DNA of 64,000 bases from Mermis nigrescens. Taxonomy: Eukaryota; Nematoda; Enoplea; Mermithida; Mermithidae. The stretch's first letter is position 1; the number at the start of each line of letters is the position of its first letter. The stretch covers positions 558,001-622,000 of the forward strand of contig JAVLUZ010000167.1 of the NCBI GenBank assembly GCA_036768485.1. The letters are read 5' to 3'. The position numbers and the translations under genes are program-made. The notes under the pieces were generated by a model. The model had not been told where the DNA came from. It saw only the letters and a program-made list of their open reading frames with translations, and did no database searches. Shown here in pieces: positions 1 to 10,900 of the stretch.

Positions 1-43
1 ATAGTAATAATAATAATAATAATGATAATAATAATTATTATTA

Positions 44-92
<49 letters not shown>
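1..92. repeat. (TAA)n/(TTA)n inverted microsatellite
   Basis: The window opens with TAA triplets that switch to TTA triplets at about base 34. The two arms are mirror complements, including a matching TGA/TCA interruption in each, so the stretch is an inverted repeat able to fold into a long AT hairpin. It probably lies in an intron or upstream part of the THOC5-like gene. Confidence 0.9.
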
Positions 93-556
93 GAATATAA
101 GTTGGCCCTTTACTTTTTTACTTAATCAAAAACGTGACCTTTGCATATTTAAATGAAAAAAATAGATATTCAGAGAAATTCAGAAACGATGCATTTTGTT
201 TTTTCGTCGAAAATCATAATTTTGGTTCCCTTCGATTTTTCACTAATTTTTGCTGGCACATCTCGTTCTAAAACCCATGGCAGGCGTTCTAAATTTTCAT
301 ATTTGTATTAAGTTTTGAAATCTTGGCAAACGGTATAGATAGAAAAAATTGAGGAAATTTCTGGACAAATCGGACGTTACGTACAGATATATTGGTACAT
401 ATACATATGTGCATATTATGTATGTATGTAAAGCTCTGTAAAGAGAAGAGCTTTGATCCGATTACTGTAAAAAACTGTTAGAGGCATTTGCACAAATTTT
501 TTGTGTTTGCTTCTTCTCTTCTTGCCTCTGCGTGTGTCTATAACAATTTTTGCGAG

Positions 557-745
557 GAATTTGCTGTATTAGTAAAACTTGTCGGATACGATAGATCAGC
601 TAAAGGTCTGGTAGCCTATTTTTCAGCTCGTTTAAACTCTTATATATTCGTGCATTCGGATTACCCGAACAGAAGCCCTATATTTTTGCTTTCGCTTACG
701 GTGCGGCAGCAGACTTATGATTCGGAAGATTGCAGCTTTCTGCGG
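557..745 (+). CDS. THOC5: THOC5-like exon (n-2)
   Basis: The reading frame ends LTVRQQTYDSEDCSFLR at a donor CGG|gtagct, phase 0. A long pyrimidine-rich tract at about 500-535 precedes the AG at 555-556, which is my preferred acceptor. A second AG at 625-626 (tatttttcag) would give a shorter exon starting at 627. The open frame itself runs back to 482. Confidence 0.6.
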
Positions 746-3700
746 GTAGCTCAAGGCTTTATGTAATTTATTGAAGAAACATGCCTGTTTGCTGCGCGTA
801 TTTAAGTGATCGTATTTGTAATAGTACGTAAAGTATAATATTCAGCCGTCTGAGGCATTAAGGAAAGTCATAAATTGTTCTTGGGACTATAAAAAGATAT
901 GTTATAATGAGTTTTCAAATTGAGGACATTGTGGAAAAATATAAAAACGAGCGATTGCTTCAACTACTTCAACTCTTATGTGTATTGTATCGGAATGGGA
1001 CGTTTCGGCGCCACACTCTTTGTAATATTATTAATTATTTACATTTCATTTATTATTGAAGTATAGTACATATTCTGAAAGTCCATTTAATTCTCAATGT
1101 GATGGTATAAATTACTTTCAGATTATCTTTGAATTGAGTGAGATAATTGAATGCATTTAAAATTACACTGGATTTTCTACAGTTTTTCAGTCGTACACAA
1201 ATGAATACTCTTCGAATCAAAAAGAACAATGATACTATTTTGTAGCTCGAGAACCTGCTTTCTGAATAGGTATATAATTTATCGTAAAATGGCTTCAAAA
1301 TTGATATAATTAGAATAATTTATAAGTTGCTGGCGCTGAAACGGCGGCGCCAAAACGTCGTAGACCGATAGTGTATGCAGCAACCATATCCAGGATTCGA
1401 TCAGGGGGGCGGGCCCAACTTAAATCAGTCTATATCTTGGAAAATTCGCTGGGGTAGGTCGTAAAAACCGCATTTTTTGACGTTTTTCGACATGCTCGAT
1501 CCATTAAGGTCATAAAATTCGAACTTTTTTCGACAAAAAATTTTCTCACCTGAAAAGCTATATAAAAAGTATGATTTATGGTCGCGACTCGCCATTGAGC
1601 CAAAATGATGTAAATACTTCACATCCGGCGTGAAGCGCCGAAAATTTGAATATTTTTACGACTAAGACATTCAATTTTTCGATCTTTTCGTGCAAAATCT
1701 GGCCTTTGAAAATTTTTCGCGACCAAGAAGGGCGCGACCGCCCCCTCTCTTAAATATGGCCCTGAGATTATGTATTATGTAGTTTCGCGATGGCTTACAA
1801 AAGTAAATCAAACTGTTAGAGCGCAGAAGTACATTGTTTGTATATTTATTCATAGTTGCGTTTGATCTTGGACATAAAACGCTAAGATTGGAAAATTGTG
1901 TGTTTTTTATTTTATTTAGTGCGTATTTTGCAGTGAGAAAGGAACTGCGTAAGTGACTTAAATACGTATAAGCTCAGTGTAGTAGTGTTGCTTAGTAATG
2001 AAAACAATCATACAGGCTTTTTACCGCCTTTCTAATAAAAGTTACCTTGTGCTTATGAAAATTTCGGCCTTTACTTAACCTGGCGTGCTAACGGTATGAC
2101 GACTTTTTCGGGCTAAAGTATCGCAAATACAAATGCTTTTTATACATATACACGAGCACGGTTGAGGTGGCCAGAGGGGGGTGAAATTCAGGATGGTCAT
2201 ACAGCAAATTGTGGTCATTATTCTTTGTACAGGGTCTGCTTGTATAAGTACGAATATAGTCTTCATAAGTCAACGTACATTCTGCACATGTAAATTTTGA
2301 AGTACTATAATATGGTATACGTAGTAGCATCTTGTATGCAGTAAACTGGATTTATTGGCCCTTACTAGTGAAGTTTAGCCAATTTATTGGATTATAGCGA
2401 AAAAAAGAAAAATTTATCAATCCAGAAAGTTTTTATATTTCTGAGCTTTTATATCAGTTTGAGTTTTTCGGCTATTTCCGGCAGTTAGTTAAAATTATCC
2501 ATGCTAACTATTCATTTTCTCAAAATCGCCTGATATTACCTGATTTTCCAAAACCTTAGGTAGGGTAATACCCCCTCCGCCCTATTCCTCATGCTCCCTC
2601 CTCCATTCCCATGTGTGATGCTTTTTAAAGTATTTTTCAGCAGAAATCAAACAATTTTATCGTTCTGCGCCGAATATCATATTCACTATTTATTTAGCTT
2701 AAAGTGCGCGGTTTTAGCACTCACGATAAATCTTCGAAAACGTAATGAATTATGCATTTATCTAGTCCATTTGTTCAAAGATTTCAAACGCAAATAATAA
2801 CTTTATGATAATTTCGCACTGTTTTCTGTTGTTTGAAAGCAAAATTAGTTTCTATATGTTTATTTATCATCTGTTTCATAAGTGCAGAGGCGTCTATTGT
2901 CAGATTCAATTGGTATGTACCAATCGCTTTATTATTTCTGATTTGTTTCATTTTACTATAAAATAAAGTGTAAATTTTTGGAATTTTTTGAAATTTTTGT
3001 ACTGTCTGTATAGAGCTCACCGAAGTACGCTCAAAAATGCCTTTATTTTTGTCAAAGTACTGATGCTTCTCGAGATATTTGACCTCAAAATTTCCGCCCC
3101 CTTCCCCCCACGAAATAAAACCCTGGATACGGGCCTGCATGCACGCAATCCGATATATTTGGAGAATATTATTTACTGAACATATTTAAGCAACTGGAGA
3201 GGTCGACCAATGTTGACTGCATTCTTGAAGCGCCGTGTTCGGTCAAAAGACACGTTTTGGCCATACAGGTGCGTTTCTTGATGAGTAGGCTAGACGTCGG
3301 TTTAGAAGTGAACTTTGGCTGTAAAGGAGATCCGGATTTTAATAGGGAGCACCTGTTTGGCAGATTAATAAAGTGAGAGAATGGTTCATTTTTATTAATT
3401 TTTAATTTCTTGCACTGAACTTACTTAGGGACAGTCAACTTCTGAAATAGAGAATCCAAAATATTATTCAAGCGTCCACCTTCTTTGAAGCATATACATA
3501 TGTAAACGAGCGTATGCAAATAACAGCTAAAACTTTCTAGTGGCGAGAAGCAGGCTTGAATTTTCGCTTGAAAACAGAGAAAATTGTCGACAAGATGCAT
3601 ATCAAGGGGACTTATATGTAATTTTGCACGAAATCAGATGCCGAAAATCTCAAGGGATGGCCTTCATGGCAATCGTCGTATTTTTACTTAAATGGCTAAA

Positions 3701-5018
3701 AAATATGATTGAAGCATGATTCGATTAAAATCGTCCCTATTCTTCCTTTTTTGATTAAGTTGGATTGTTAGCTAACCATGAGTTTGTGTGTTCCCTTCCC
3801 TGGCTAATGAACGAAGACCGAATTTCGCTTCTACTATTTCCAGGCACGTAGCTGGCCGTCCTATTTTGGAGGGGACCAACACCAATTTTGGGGGACCAAG
3901 CCCAAAAAGGCCAAGAATAGCACAAAATAACGTTTAAAAAGTCCTATTTTTCCGATTTTCCTGAATTTTGGGGGTCCGGACCCCCCATTCCCCCAAAGCT
4001 ACGTGCCTGACTATTCTGATATTCATTTGCCTTTTTGTTGTCAGCACGCTTGACTAAGAATTATCTTAATAAAGTACATATGTAGTCGTGTTTTGCATTT
4101 TTGTAACTAATAATTAGTTTTTTAACATTTACGTAAAATTATTTGCTCGTTATGTACATTGTGCAATGTACATATATAAGGTCTAAAGCTAAATATGCAT
4201 GTATGAAAGGGCTTTTAGTAGTAATGCCGCTGGATGGACGAGTCAACGAAAATCTGCTAATGGGAATAACAAACGGTAGATGTCTATGATTTTTGGAAAT
4301 GTGCCAGCATTGCGTCAAATATGTAATTAAGTGCCCAAATCTATAATACACATTTGCTAAAGAAAAGTTGTATTTTCACTCCGAGTTAGAAGTTTCTATT
4401 ACTATTTTTTCCACGCCCCCTCCTCTCCTAATTCTGTTATAACGCTGGCATGTACATTTTATACTTAGCCGCGGACATACATGACATCTAAGGGCTCGAA
4501 ATTTTGGGTGGGGGTCTCCGACCATTTGGAAGGGGGGTTTGTAAATGACCTCTAAGTTTGCCCAAAAACGGCCAAAAAATTCGTTTGTTTTCTATAAATC
4601 GTGAGGAAGAAGTCAACAATATTCTGGCTTTGGGGAGTGAGGGGATGATCGACTATAAGTGGAGACCTCCTATTCCCCTGTTACATTTTAAATTCATTGC
4701 GTTCCGTTCGAAAACGCTGTTTACGAAGCTGTAAAATCAAGTGTTGCGTATTTCAGATTGCCTATGTTTCAGCGTTCAAGTTTTGTAATTTTTTTTATTT
4801 AAGTAATATTTTGATTCTAATTTTGTATCTTTCGGGTCTAAACTTTTTCTATGATATACAATCAGCTTTTTATTTATTGTTCTTATATTCGTCTCTGAAA
4901 CTTGGTTTTTTAAATGTTTCGCTTCAGGTTGCAAGTGACTTAATTGTTTTTTTTCAGAGGAAAGGATCGTCAGATGCCATTCAGATACGCTTCGAATGAG
5001 AATAGTTTTATTTTTTAG
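557..5018 (+). CDS. THOC5: THO complex subunit 5-like protein, C-terminal part (three exons visible)
   Basis: THOC5 is a subunit of the nuclear THO/TREX complex, which couples transcription to mRNA export. Only the C-terminus lies in the window: exons about 557-745, 3191-3372 and 4958-5018, with compatible phases (0, then 2). Family signatures are SDYPNRSPIFLLSL (compare the SDYP-R-P-F-SL region of animal THOC5), then VLAIQVRFLMSRLDV (the Q-QRLC-LLDVYLE helix), and at the end RLIKGKDRQMPFRY before a short aromatic tail, matching the basic MKPFKYNHPQGFF-type terminus. The stop TAG at 5016 is followed after 34 nt by AATAAA. The first intron (746-3190) holds diverged repeats and a hairpin-motif copy; the second (3373-4957) holds a 169-bp MITE and a low-complexity repeat near 4476-4690. 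Recognition rests on short motifs from memory, so the symbol is a homology call. The start of the first exon is uncertain. Confidence 0.7.
3191..3372 (+). CDS. THOC5: THOC5-like penultimate exon
   Basis: Acceptor atatttaag|CAA, phase 0. The frame reads QLERSTNVDC... to GRLI and ends at AA|gtgaga (phase 2). Reading through the donor meets TGA immediately, at 3374, so a cryptic short terminal exon is the alternative. The basic tail encoded at 4958-5018 fits the family better. Confidence 0.72.
3841..4009. mobile_element. 169-bp hAT-type MITE, ends CAGGCACGTAGCT
   Basis: Perfect 13-bp terminal inverted repeat CAGGCACGTAGCT at both ends. The flanks ACTATTTC (3833-3840) and ACTATTCT (4010-4017) form a near-perfect 8-bp target duplication. 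Internal sequence is G/C-run rich and non-coding. It lies in the last THOC5-like intron. Confidence 0.88.
4476..4690. repeat. Interspersed repeat, 'CTCGAAATTTTGGG' family
   Basis: It contains GGGCTCGAAATTTTGGG, a 'gaccatttggaaggggg' block and 'aaaacggccaaaaaattcg'. The same blocks recur in inverted order near 39885-40035 and 48284-48640, and less clearly near 61195-61395. No terminal repeats could be fixed. Confidence 0.5.
4958..5018 (+). CDS. THOC5: THOC5-like terminal exon
   Basis: A strong pyrimidine run and ttttcag|A precede this exon. Joined in phase 2 it encodes KGKDRQMPFRYASNENSFIF and stop TAG (5016-5018). A different frame of the same stretch also ends in a stop, but it does not agree with the upstream phase. 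Confidence 0.7.
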
Positions 5019-5051
5019 CGTTGTTTGTTATTGTGTATTATTATTGTGCGA

Positions 5052-5057
5052 AATAAA
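5052..5057 (+). promoter_or_regulatory. Polyadenylation signal AATAAA, THOC5-like gene
   Basis: A canonical AATAAA 34 nt after the proposed stop codon. It is followed by a T-run, consistent with a 3' end here. Confidence 0.6.
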
Positions 5058-5269
5058 ATTTTTTCTCCATATATATGTCTTAATGCAAATCAAGATTGTT
5101 CTTATTCGTGAGCCGTTTTTTGCATACTTACATGATAATTCGCTTCATTGCTAAGCTGATTTTTTCAAGCGGATGGACCTGGAAATTTTTCTAAATTGAA
5201 GTACTACGTATACAAGTTTAGTTGTTTACTGAAATTCCTTCCCTAAACAATGGGACATTAGCCATAGAT

Positions 5270-6865
5270 TAGGGATGTCCCGGGGCAGACTTTTTAGCCG
5301 GGGCTTTTGCCCCTCACCGGGGCCGGGGCAAGATGTTATGCATACTAGTGTATGCTGACCCTATGTATAAGTGTATTCTTAAGATTATTTATGGCACTCT
5401 TTTACAATAGTAGCAAATCATTTAAGTGCGAAAATGGGATTGATTTCAGGTTTCTCACCGTATGAACACTTTAAATTTTATAGCTCTAGAAGTTAAAAGG
5501 GTTTGAAAAATATTAATGATGCTTCTGATTTTGAATCAGTCCAATTAAATGACGATTATTAGCACTGAATTTTAAGTGTGGTAGCTATATTCAGATTTGC
5601 AAAAGATCGTGACTGATTTCCTGGGAGGTCAAGAATTGCAAGGTTATTCTAAAGTTCATAATAGATTCCCCACATAACTTAGGATCTAAGCTCTCAATCG
5701 ATGATGTCAGTTTTGGAAAAATAGAAATTTTCTGTAATGCTTCGTGCTCGTCATTTTATTTACGGTAAAGATTAACTTTTCCTCTGAAAAATCGAGCAAA
5801 AAGAAACATTTCTGATACTTTATTCGGAATAAACGCATGGATAAATAGTCGCAAGGAAAACAAGATAGCAAAGTATAAAGTGCGGATGTCCTGGACACAC
5901 AGGCAAATAGTTAAATGCGCTCACGTGTGCACTTCATAGTATGCATTTCTATGTCTAAATTTATAGCATGCATTTCTATGTTTAACGTGATCATTTTTGT
6001 GCCGATTTTTATTTCAAAAGACTGAAGGCTATGAAAATTCAAAAAGTTTTCAGTAAACAGACTGCTAATTTATGTATTGATTATGTACATTGCAGTTCTT
6101 GGATTTATGACTCACCGATTCTACATTTCCTAGTTACAATTAGTCATATCTTCCAGTAATATAAGCTTTAAAAATCGTGGATATACGAGTACGAATTTAA
6201 ATTATCCTTTTCTTGTCAAAATTGTGGCTGATGCGATAAGTATTCCCGACGGCTAGCTTAATTTTCGAAAATTCTGTAAATTTGTGAATTATGAAAATAT
6301 GTTTTTATGATTTTAGGTCGTGGCACCAAGAACTGCGATCACAGCATACAATCTCGCTTCCATATAAAGCTGGACATTTAATCAATTTTAGGTATTCTAT
6401 CCGGTCAGAGTTAACAAATCACCGGATTTCATTTATGAGATCTAACAGAATAGAATAAACATTTATTCGTCATCTGATTTAAGCTATTTATTCCGAGATG
6501 AATTATTAAAGTAATAAATATGTAAATCACAAATATATCAATGATATTAAATAGTAATATTAAATATTAATTGATATAATAATCACTCATATTGAAGTAA
6601 AGCGAACAAGTTGGATTTAAATTGCTTAACTTGAATAAAAATCTACTTTCGAGCTATAGAATCAATCCAACTATCAAATTTCGCTATTTGAATTCGTCGG
6701 TATTCTGAAATATACCGTTTCTATGGTTCCTCGCAATTTACTAGATTGACTTTGAAATAGAATCTAAGACCTTTACAATTAATTACAAGTGTTTAGCCCC
6801 GGCCCGGGGCAAAGTTTGCCGGGGCGTAAGCCCCGTCACCAAGGTCGGGGCTTGGGACATCCCTA
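5270..6865. mobile_element. Family C transposon, copy 1 (1.6 kb, non-autonomous)
   Basis: Inverted ends TAGGGATGTCCC... and ...GGGACATCCCTA, each followed internally by a CCCCGGCC/GGGGC-rich block. The flanks CCATAGAT and CTATAGAA are compatible with a decayed 8-bp target duplication. The AT-rich interior matches copy 2 (21630-26605) over most of its length and has no long open frame. Confidence 0.85.
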
Positions 6866-7743
6866 CTATAGAAACATACATATGTATGTAAACCACTTTC
6901 TGGTCTAACTGTTTATCCTACTTTTTCTGTAAGTTTTTTCGTTTTAAAATAAATTTTTCAGCTCCGCGTTTGTTCCTTGTTGATTCGAATAGTGTGCAGT
7001 TTGAGAAAAAGATCAGAGCTAAAAAATCATTTCTCGTAATTTCAGTGAAATTTTACCCGCTGTGTTATTCTAATAATAATGCGGATAAAAGCGCTTTAGA
7101 CGGAGAGGTAAATAAATACATATTAAAAAGGTTATGTTGTAGCTTAGCTACATTATATTAATTTACATGCAATAATAGCGCTGGAAGGATTTCCCTTATG
7201 CTGGACTGACTTGTAATTTCGAAAAAACAGATACGAGCAGGATATACCTATATACAGTGACTTTAACTCTTGCACCGGGCAAAACAAGTGGCGTAAATGA
7301 TTGCATTTCTTTCTCCTGAAGGTTCTCGTCACGACAGTAACTTCTAAATCATTTTTATAATTTTTGTATAAGTAGCGGAAAAGTTGCATGTGCAATCGAG
7401 CAGTCAAACGCATTGTACAAGGTGACATATGGGCTAGAGGTCTGGATCCCCAGAATCGGATCAACCCTCCATCGATTGGCCCCCAGAATTGAATTTCCGG
7501 TGCTTTCTTTGATTGCGTTAATATACGTTGCTAATCACAAACAGGTCACTTACCTAAACACGTTCCAAAACTAAAAAATTAAGCCGGTACATACAATATT
7601 TTTTTATAAATGTTATAGGAATGAAGCGCTATCATCTAATTCATTCGATTCTTCAGGAGGCGTCAGCAGCCAGGAGTCAGAAGAGGTAAGCGTACGCAAG
7701 ATTTCTTATTATAAGTACCTACATATGAATAATCGCTTAATTC

Positions 7744-7747
7744 AGTC
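7744..7747 (+). promoter_or_regulatory. Splice acceptor 2 nt upstream of the NIPSNAP start codon
   Basis: cgcttaattcag|TC-ATG: an AG acceptor lies directly before the start codon. It could receive a spliced leader, or close a 60-nt cis intron from the donor at 7686. Confidence 0.4.
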
Positions 7748-7946
7748 ATGTACATCCGTTTTAAATTTGTGTTTAATAATGCCAGATGCTTCAATATAAC
7801 AGCAGCTATACATACTGGAAGTGGTGAGGATGTGCTCGATAAATCAGGATGGTTATCTCGCTTAATGAAGGCGAGGGACGGACAGTCGAGCACTACGGCC
7901 CATTCTTCAATTTTATCTGATAAGGATTTCGTATATGAACTATCGA
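7748..7946 (+). CDS. NIPSNAP: NIPSNAP exon 1
   Basis: ATG at 7748 is chosen because it gives a presequence-like N-terminus and an acceptor lies just before it. The donor TCGA|gtacgc leaves phase 1. Reading on would add a tail unlike the family. Confidence 0.9.
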
Positions 7947-10900
7947 GTACGCGCAATATTACAACAAATAAGCTTTCATTCGATTTCCTTTTTAATGCAC
8001 GAGTTTCTTTTCGGAATCTTCAGACTTATTTGTGCCATTTACTTGACCCTCTCGCCAATCTGCCTTATTTAAGGGTTCTAATATTACAATCCTTTTTTTC
8101 GTTAGGCAGGTAGCTCAATTTTAGCACAGCTCACTCAGTTTACGCCCATACATGATCTTGAGAGTTTAAGGGAGAAGTTTCACTCCCATCACTCTCCAGG
8201 AAAATTTTCACCCCTCCCATGGACATTTTTTTATCCTCCCCTCAGATGGAAATTTTTTACCCTCCTCCAGAATTTGTGGTTTCGCATAAGTCCCAAAATT
8301 TCGAAAGCGTGCTTTTCTTAAGCGTTTCCAGTATATTTTCCCAAAAGTGTCAAATTTTCGTGCTTTGCGATATATGCTCTTGTTTTATTTAATATGTTCG
8401 ACTTTTTAAAAATTTTTAAAATTTTTTGTTTTTATGCTCTAGAAAGAGAGCATCATCAGGAATGCCAAAAAACGATGTTTTTGACGCGTATCCACAATTT
8501 TTCGGTCCTAAGAAGACACTCCGAAATTTCAACTCTCCCTCTTCCCAGAATTCCAATATTTTGCATGTTTGTTTACGCCTGTTTAATAACAAGAATTATA
8601 ATTAAATGTGAAATAGTAGATAGCATAAATATGGATTACTATTTTTATTTCCTTTGCTCATTATTTATTGTCGATTAGAATGTACATGTTGACGTCGAAA
8701 ATGCAGGTATAAAGATTATCATTGGTCGGATTTTGTGATCTAAAATTAAAGAAAAACTTGAAATTTTTGATGAGCGGAAAATGTTTATCACTTTTTTGAT
8801 TCAAAAAATAAGCGAATAACTCAGTTAAATTGAAAATTCGAAAATTTGTATGGGAAAGATAGTATGGAAAAATAAAAAATCTAATCCAAGTATAAAAATA
8901 ATTAAAAATCGAAAAATTTTGTGGGCTTAATATTGAAAATTTGGTAATATCCACAAAAAAAACACTGGATATGAACTGACCACTTTTGAAAGAGTTATTT
9001 GTGACCTTCTTGTTTCGAAGTTGTATTTTGGAGTTCAAATTCCGTAATGAGACTTCATGAACTTGATTTAATCTGATTTTACTGTTCGTAAAATAATTTA
9101 TTTGACTAACTTTCCTTTAGCTCATCAAGTCAAACCAGCGAATATAGAAGAGTATCTATCTACATAGTATGCCAAATTTCTAATCCATATTTTTTCTTTT
9201 AGGTAGCTTAGGATAATGCCGCATGCATTTTACATTCTCGTTTCTTATAGTGAACAATACGTTGATGCACTAAAAGCAAAGCGATTGCCCATAGTTCTTG
9301 TTGGCAGCTGGAATGTGCAATTTGGAAATCAGGATGAAATGAGTACTACTATAATTTTTATTCTGTGATTCGTATCTATGTAATTCCTAAATCATAGGTA
9401 GCGCGTTAGCGCGTTATCTATACTATACTTGGGTACCCCAACATATGTCCTCCCTCTACAGCTATAAAAGGGCATGCCTGGGAAGTGCGGTTTTTTTAAA
9501 GATAGATTAAAAAATTTTGTGCTCTTTTTTTGTTCACACATAATACCGAGTTTGTAATAAGCATGTAGGAAGTTTTGGCGTAGCGTTATTACATACAAAC
9601 TTTTAACGCATTTTTAGTCAGCGTGTACACAACTCAGTGTAAATGCCTCATACAATTTGATGGTACAGCCTTCTAGAGAATTGATTTATCTAGATCCCTA
9701 TTTTTTTTGTTGTTTGAATTTCGCATTACTTATCGAGGGGGAATGTAAAGAGTGCAGAAAAATGCGAGTGTAAAGACAGATTTTGGTCGCGTTTTTCTTC
9801 TTTCTGTCTGCTAACAACTCCGGTAATAAGTCCCGCGGAATTTTTTGGATAGAAATGTACTACAGCTTAAGATCTACTTTCTGCTTACCAGCAAACTTTT
9901 GCTACATTCAATACGGAGTTAGATCTAGATGTTTAAACTTTACACACTAATGGATATTGTAAAAAACAGGTTTTGTCGAAGATTTCTCCGCCAACTTCTC
10001 CGGTTATTAGTCATGATAAATTAAATTTTTAAAAATAAAGCACGCTTTTAAGGGCTAAACGCTGCAGCGAACCGCGTTTAAAAACGCAATATTGAGTTAT
10101 TTATTGGAGTGTAAAGTTTGAAATCAGTGGTGTAAAATGGGCGGAAAAACACGTTTTTTCCTATTTTGATTGGTTAATATCTCAAATATTTGGCGAAACA
10201 GAAGTTTTCCTCATACAAACGTACTACGATTCAAAGGCTACAAACTGGCCTGAACCGAATTTCTTTATAGTCAATGGGGAGTTGGGTTCAGATTTTTAAA
10301 ATTGACAATGTGGTGGATGGTATGAAAATACGTTTTTGACCGTATTTTTGTTCGCCACTTTCTCCGTTTAGAAGTCGAGATAAGTCGAATGAAATGAAAA
10401 ATAATGTATTTTTTAAGGGGTACACGTAACAGCAAATTGTGTTTATTTATATCAATATTTAGCTTTTTCTGGAGGTGTAAAGTCAAAAATTGGGTGTATT
10501 GAACGTATTTCTGTCTTGTTTTATCTGCCAACTTCTCCGGTTATGAGTCTGGACATGATCTCAAGTCTAAAAATGTACCAGGAATCAAGTGTGGTACGCC
10601 AGTTAGGCGCGTTTGTTTACACTCGACAGTGGTGTAAAGTACTTTACATCTAATATTTATTTGTCTTCAGGCCATTGTGGAGACTTAATTTTTTCATAAA
10701 TGTTGATCGTAATATCAGAGTAATATCAGAATTACGAATTCGACTGAAATCTGCTTTACACGCTGTTGTATACAGTTTGCACTGCTAATTAATTTTAGTT
10801 CTGAAGCCTTGCGGAAGCTAAATTTTTTCTAAATGTTCTACGTAACGTCAGAATTACGAATCTGACTGTTAGTTTTCTCTACACCCAGTAGTTGTGTAAA

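Larger units (their letters stand above)
5019..7747. other. Intergenic region between THOC5-like and NIPSNAP genes
   Basis: Mostly occupied by the family C transposon (5270-6865). From 6961 to 7107 there is an exon-like open stretch with acceptor and donor (tttttcag ... GAG|gtaaat), and at 7657-7685 a 29-nt stretch bounded by cttcag and AGAG|gtaagc. The latter could be a 5' untranslated exon of NIPSNAP, because the next acceptor is 2 nt before its ATG. No known protein was recognised in either. Confidence 0.5.

Noticed and set aside
907..1062. 51-codon open frame beginning MSFQIEDIVEKYKNER
   Set aside because: Lies in the first visible THOC5-like intron. The flanking exons join in phase without it, and it has no family match or clear donor.
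6961..7107. Exon-like open stretch with acceptor and donor before NIPSNAP
   Set aside because: No recognisable protein, and its phase does not lead to any following exon I could find; kept only as a note in the intergenic entry.
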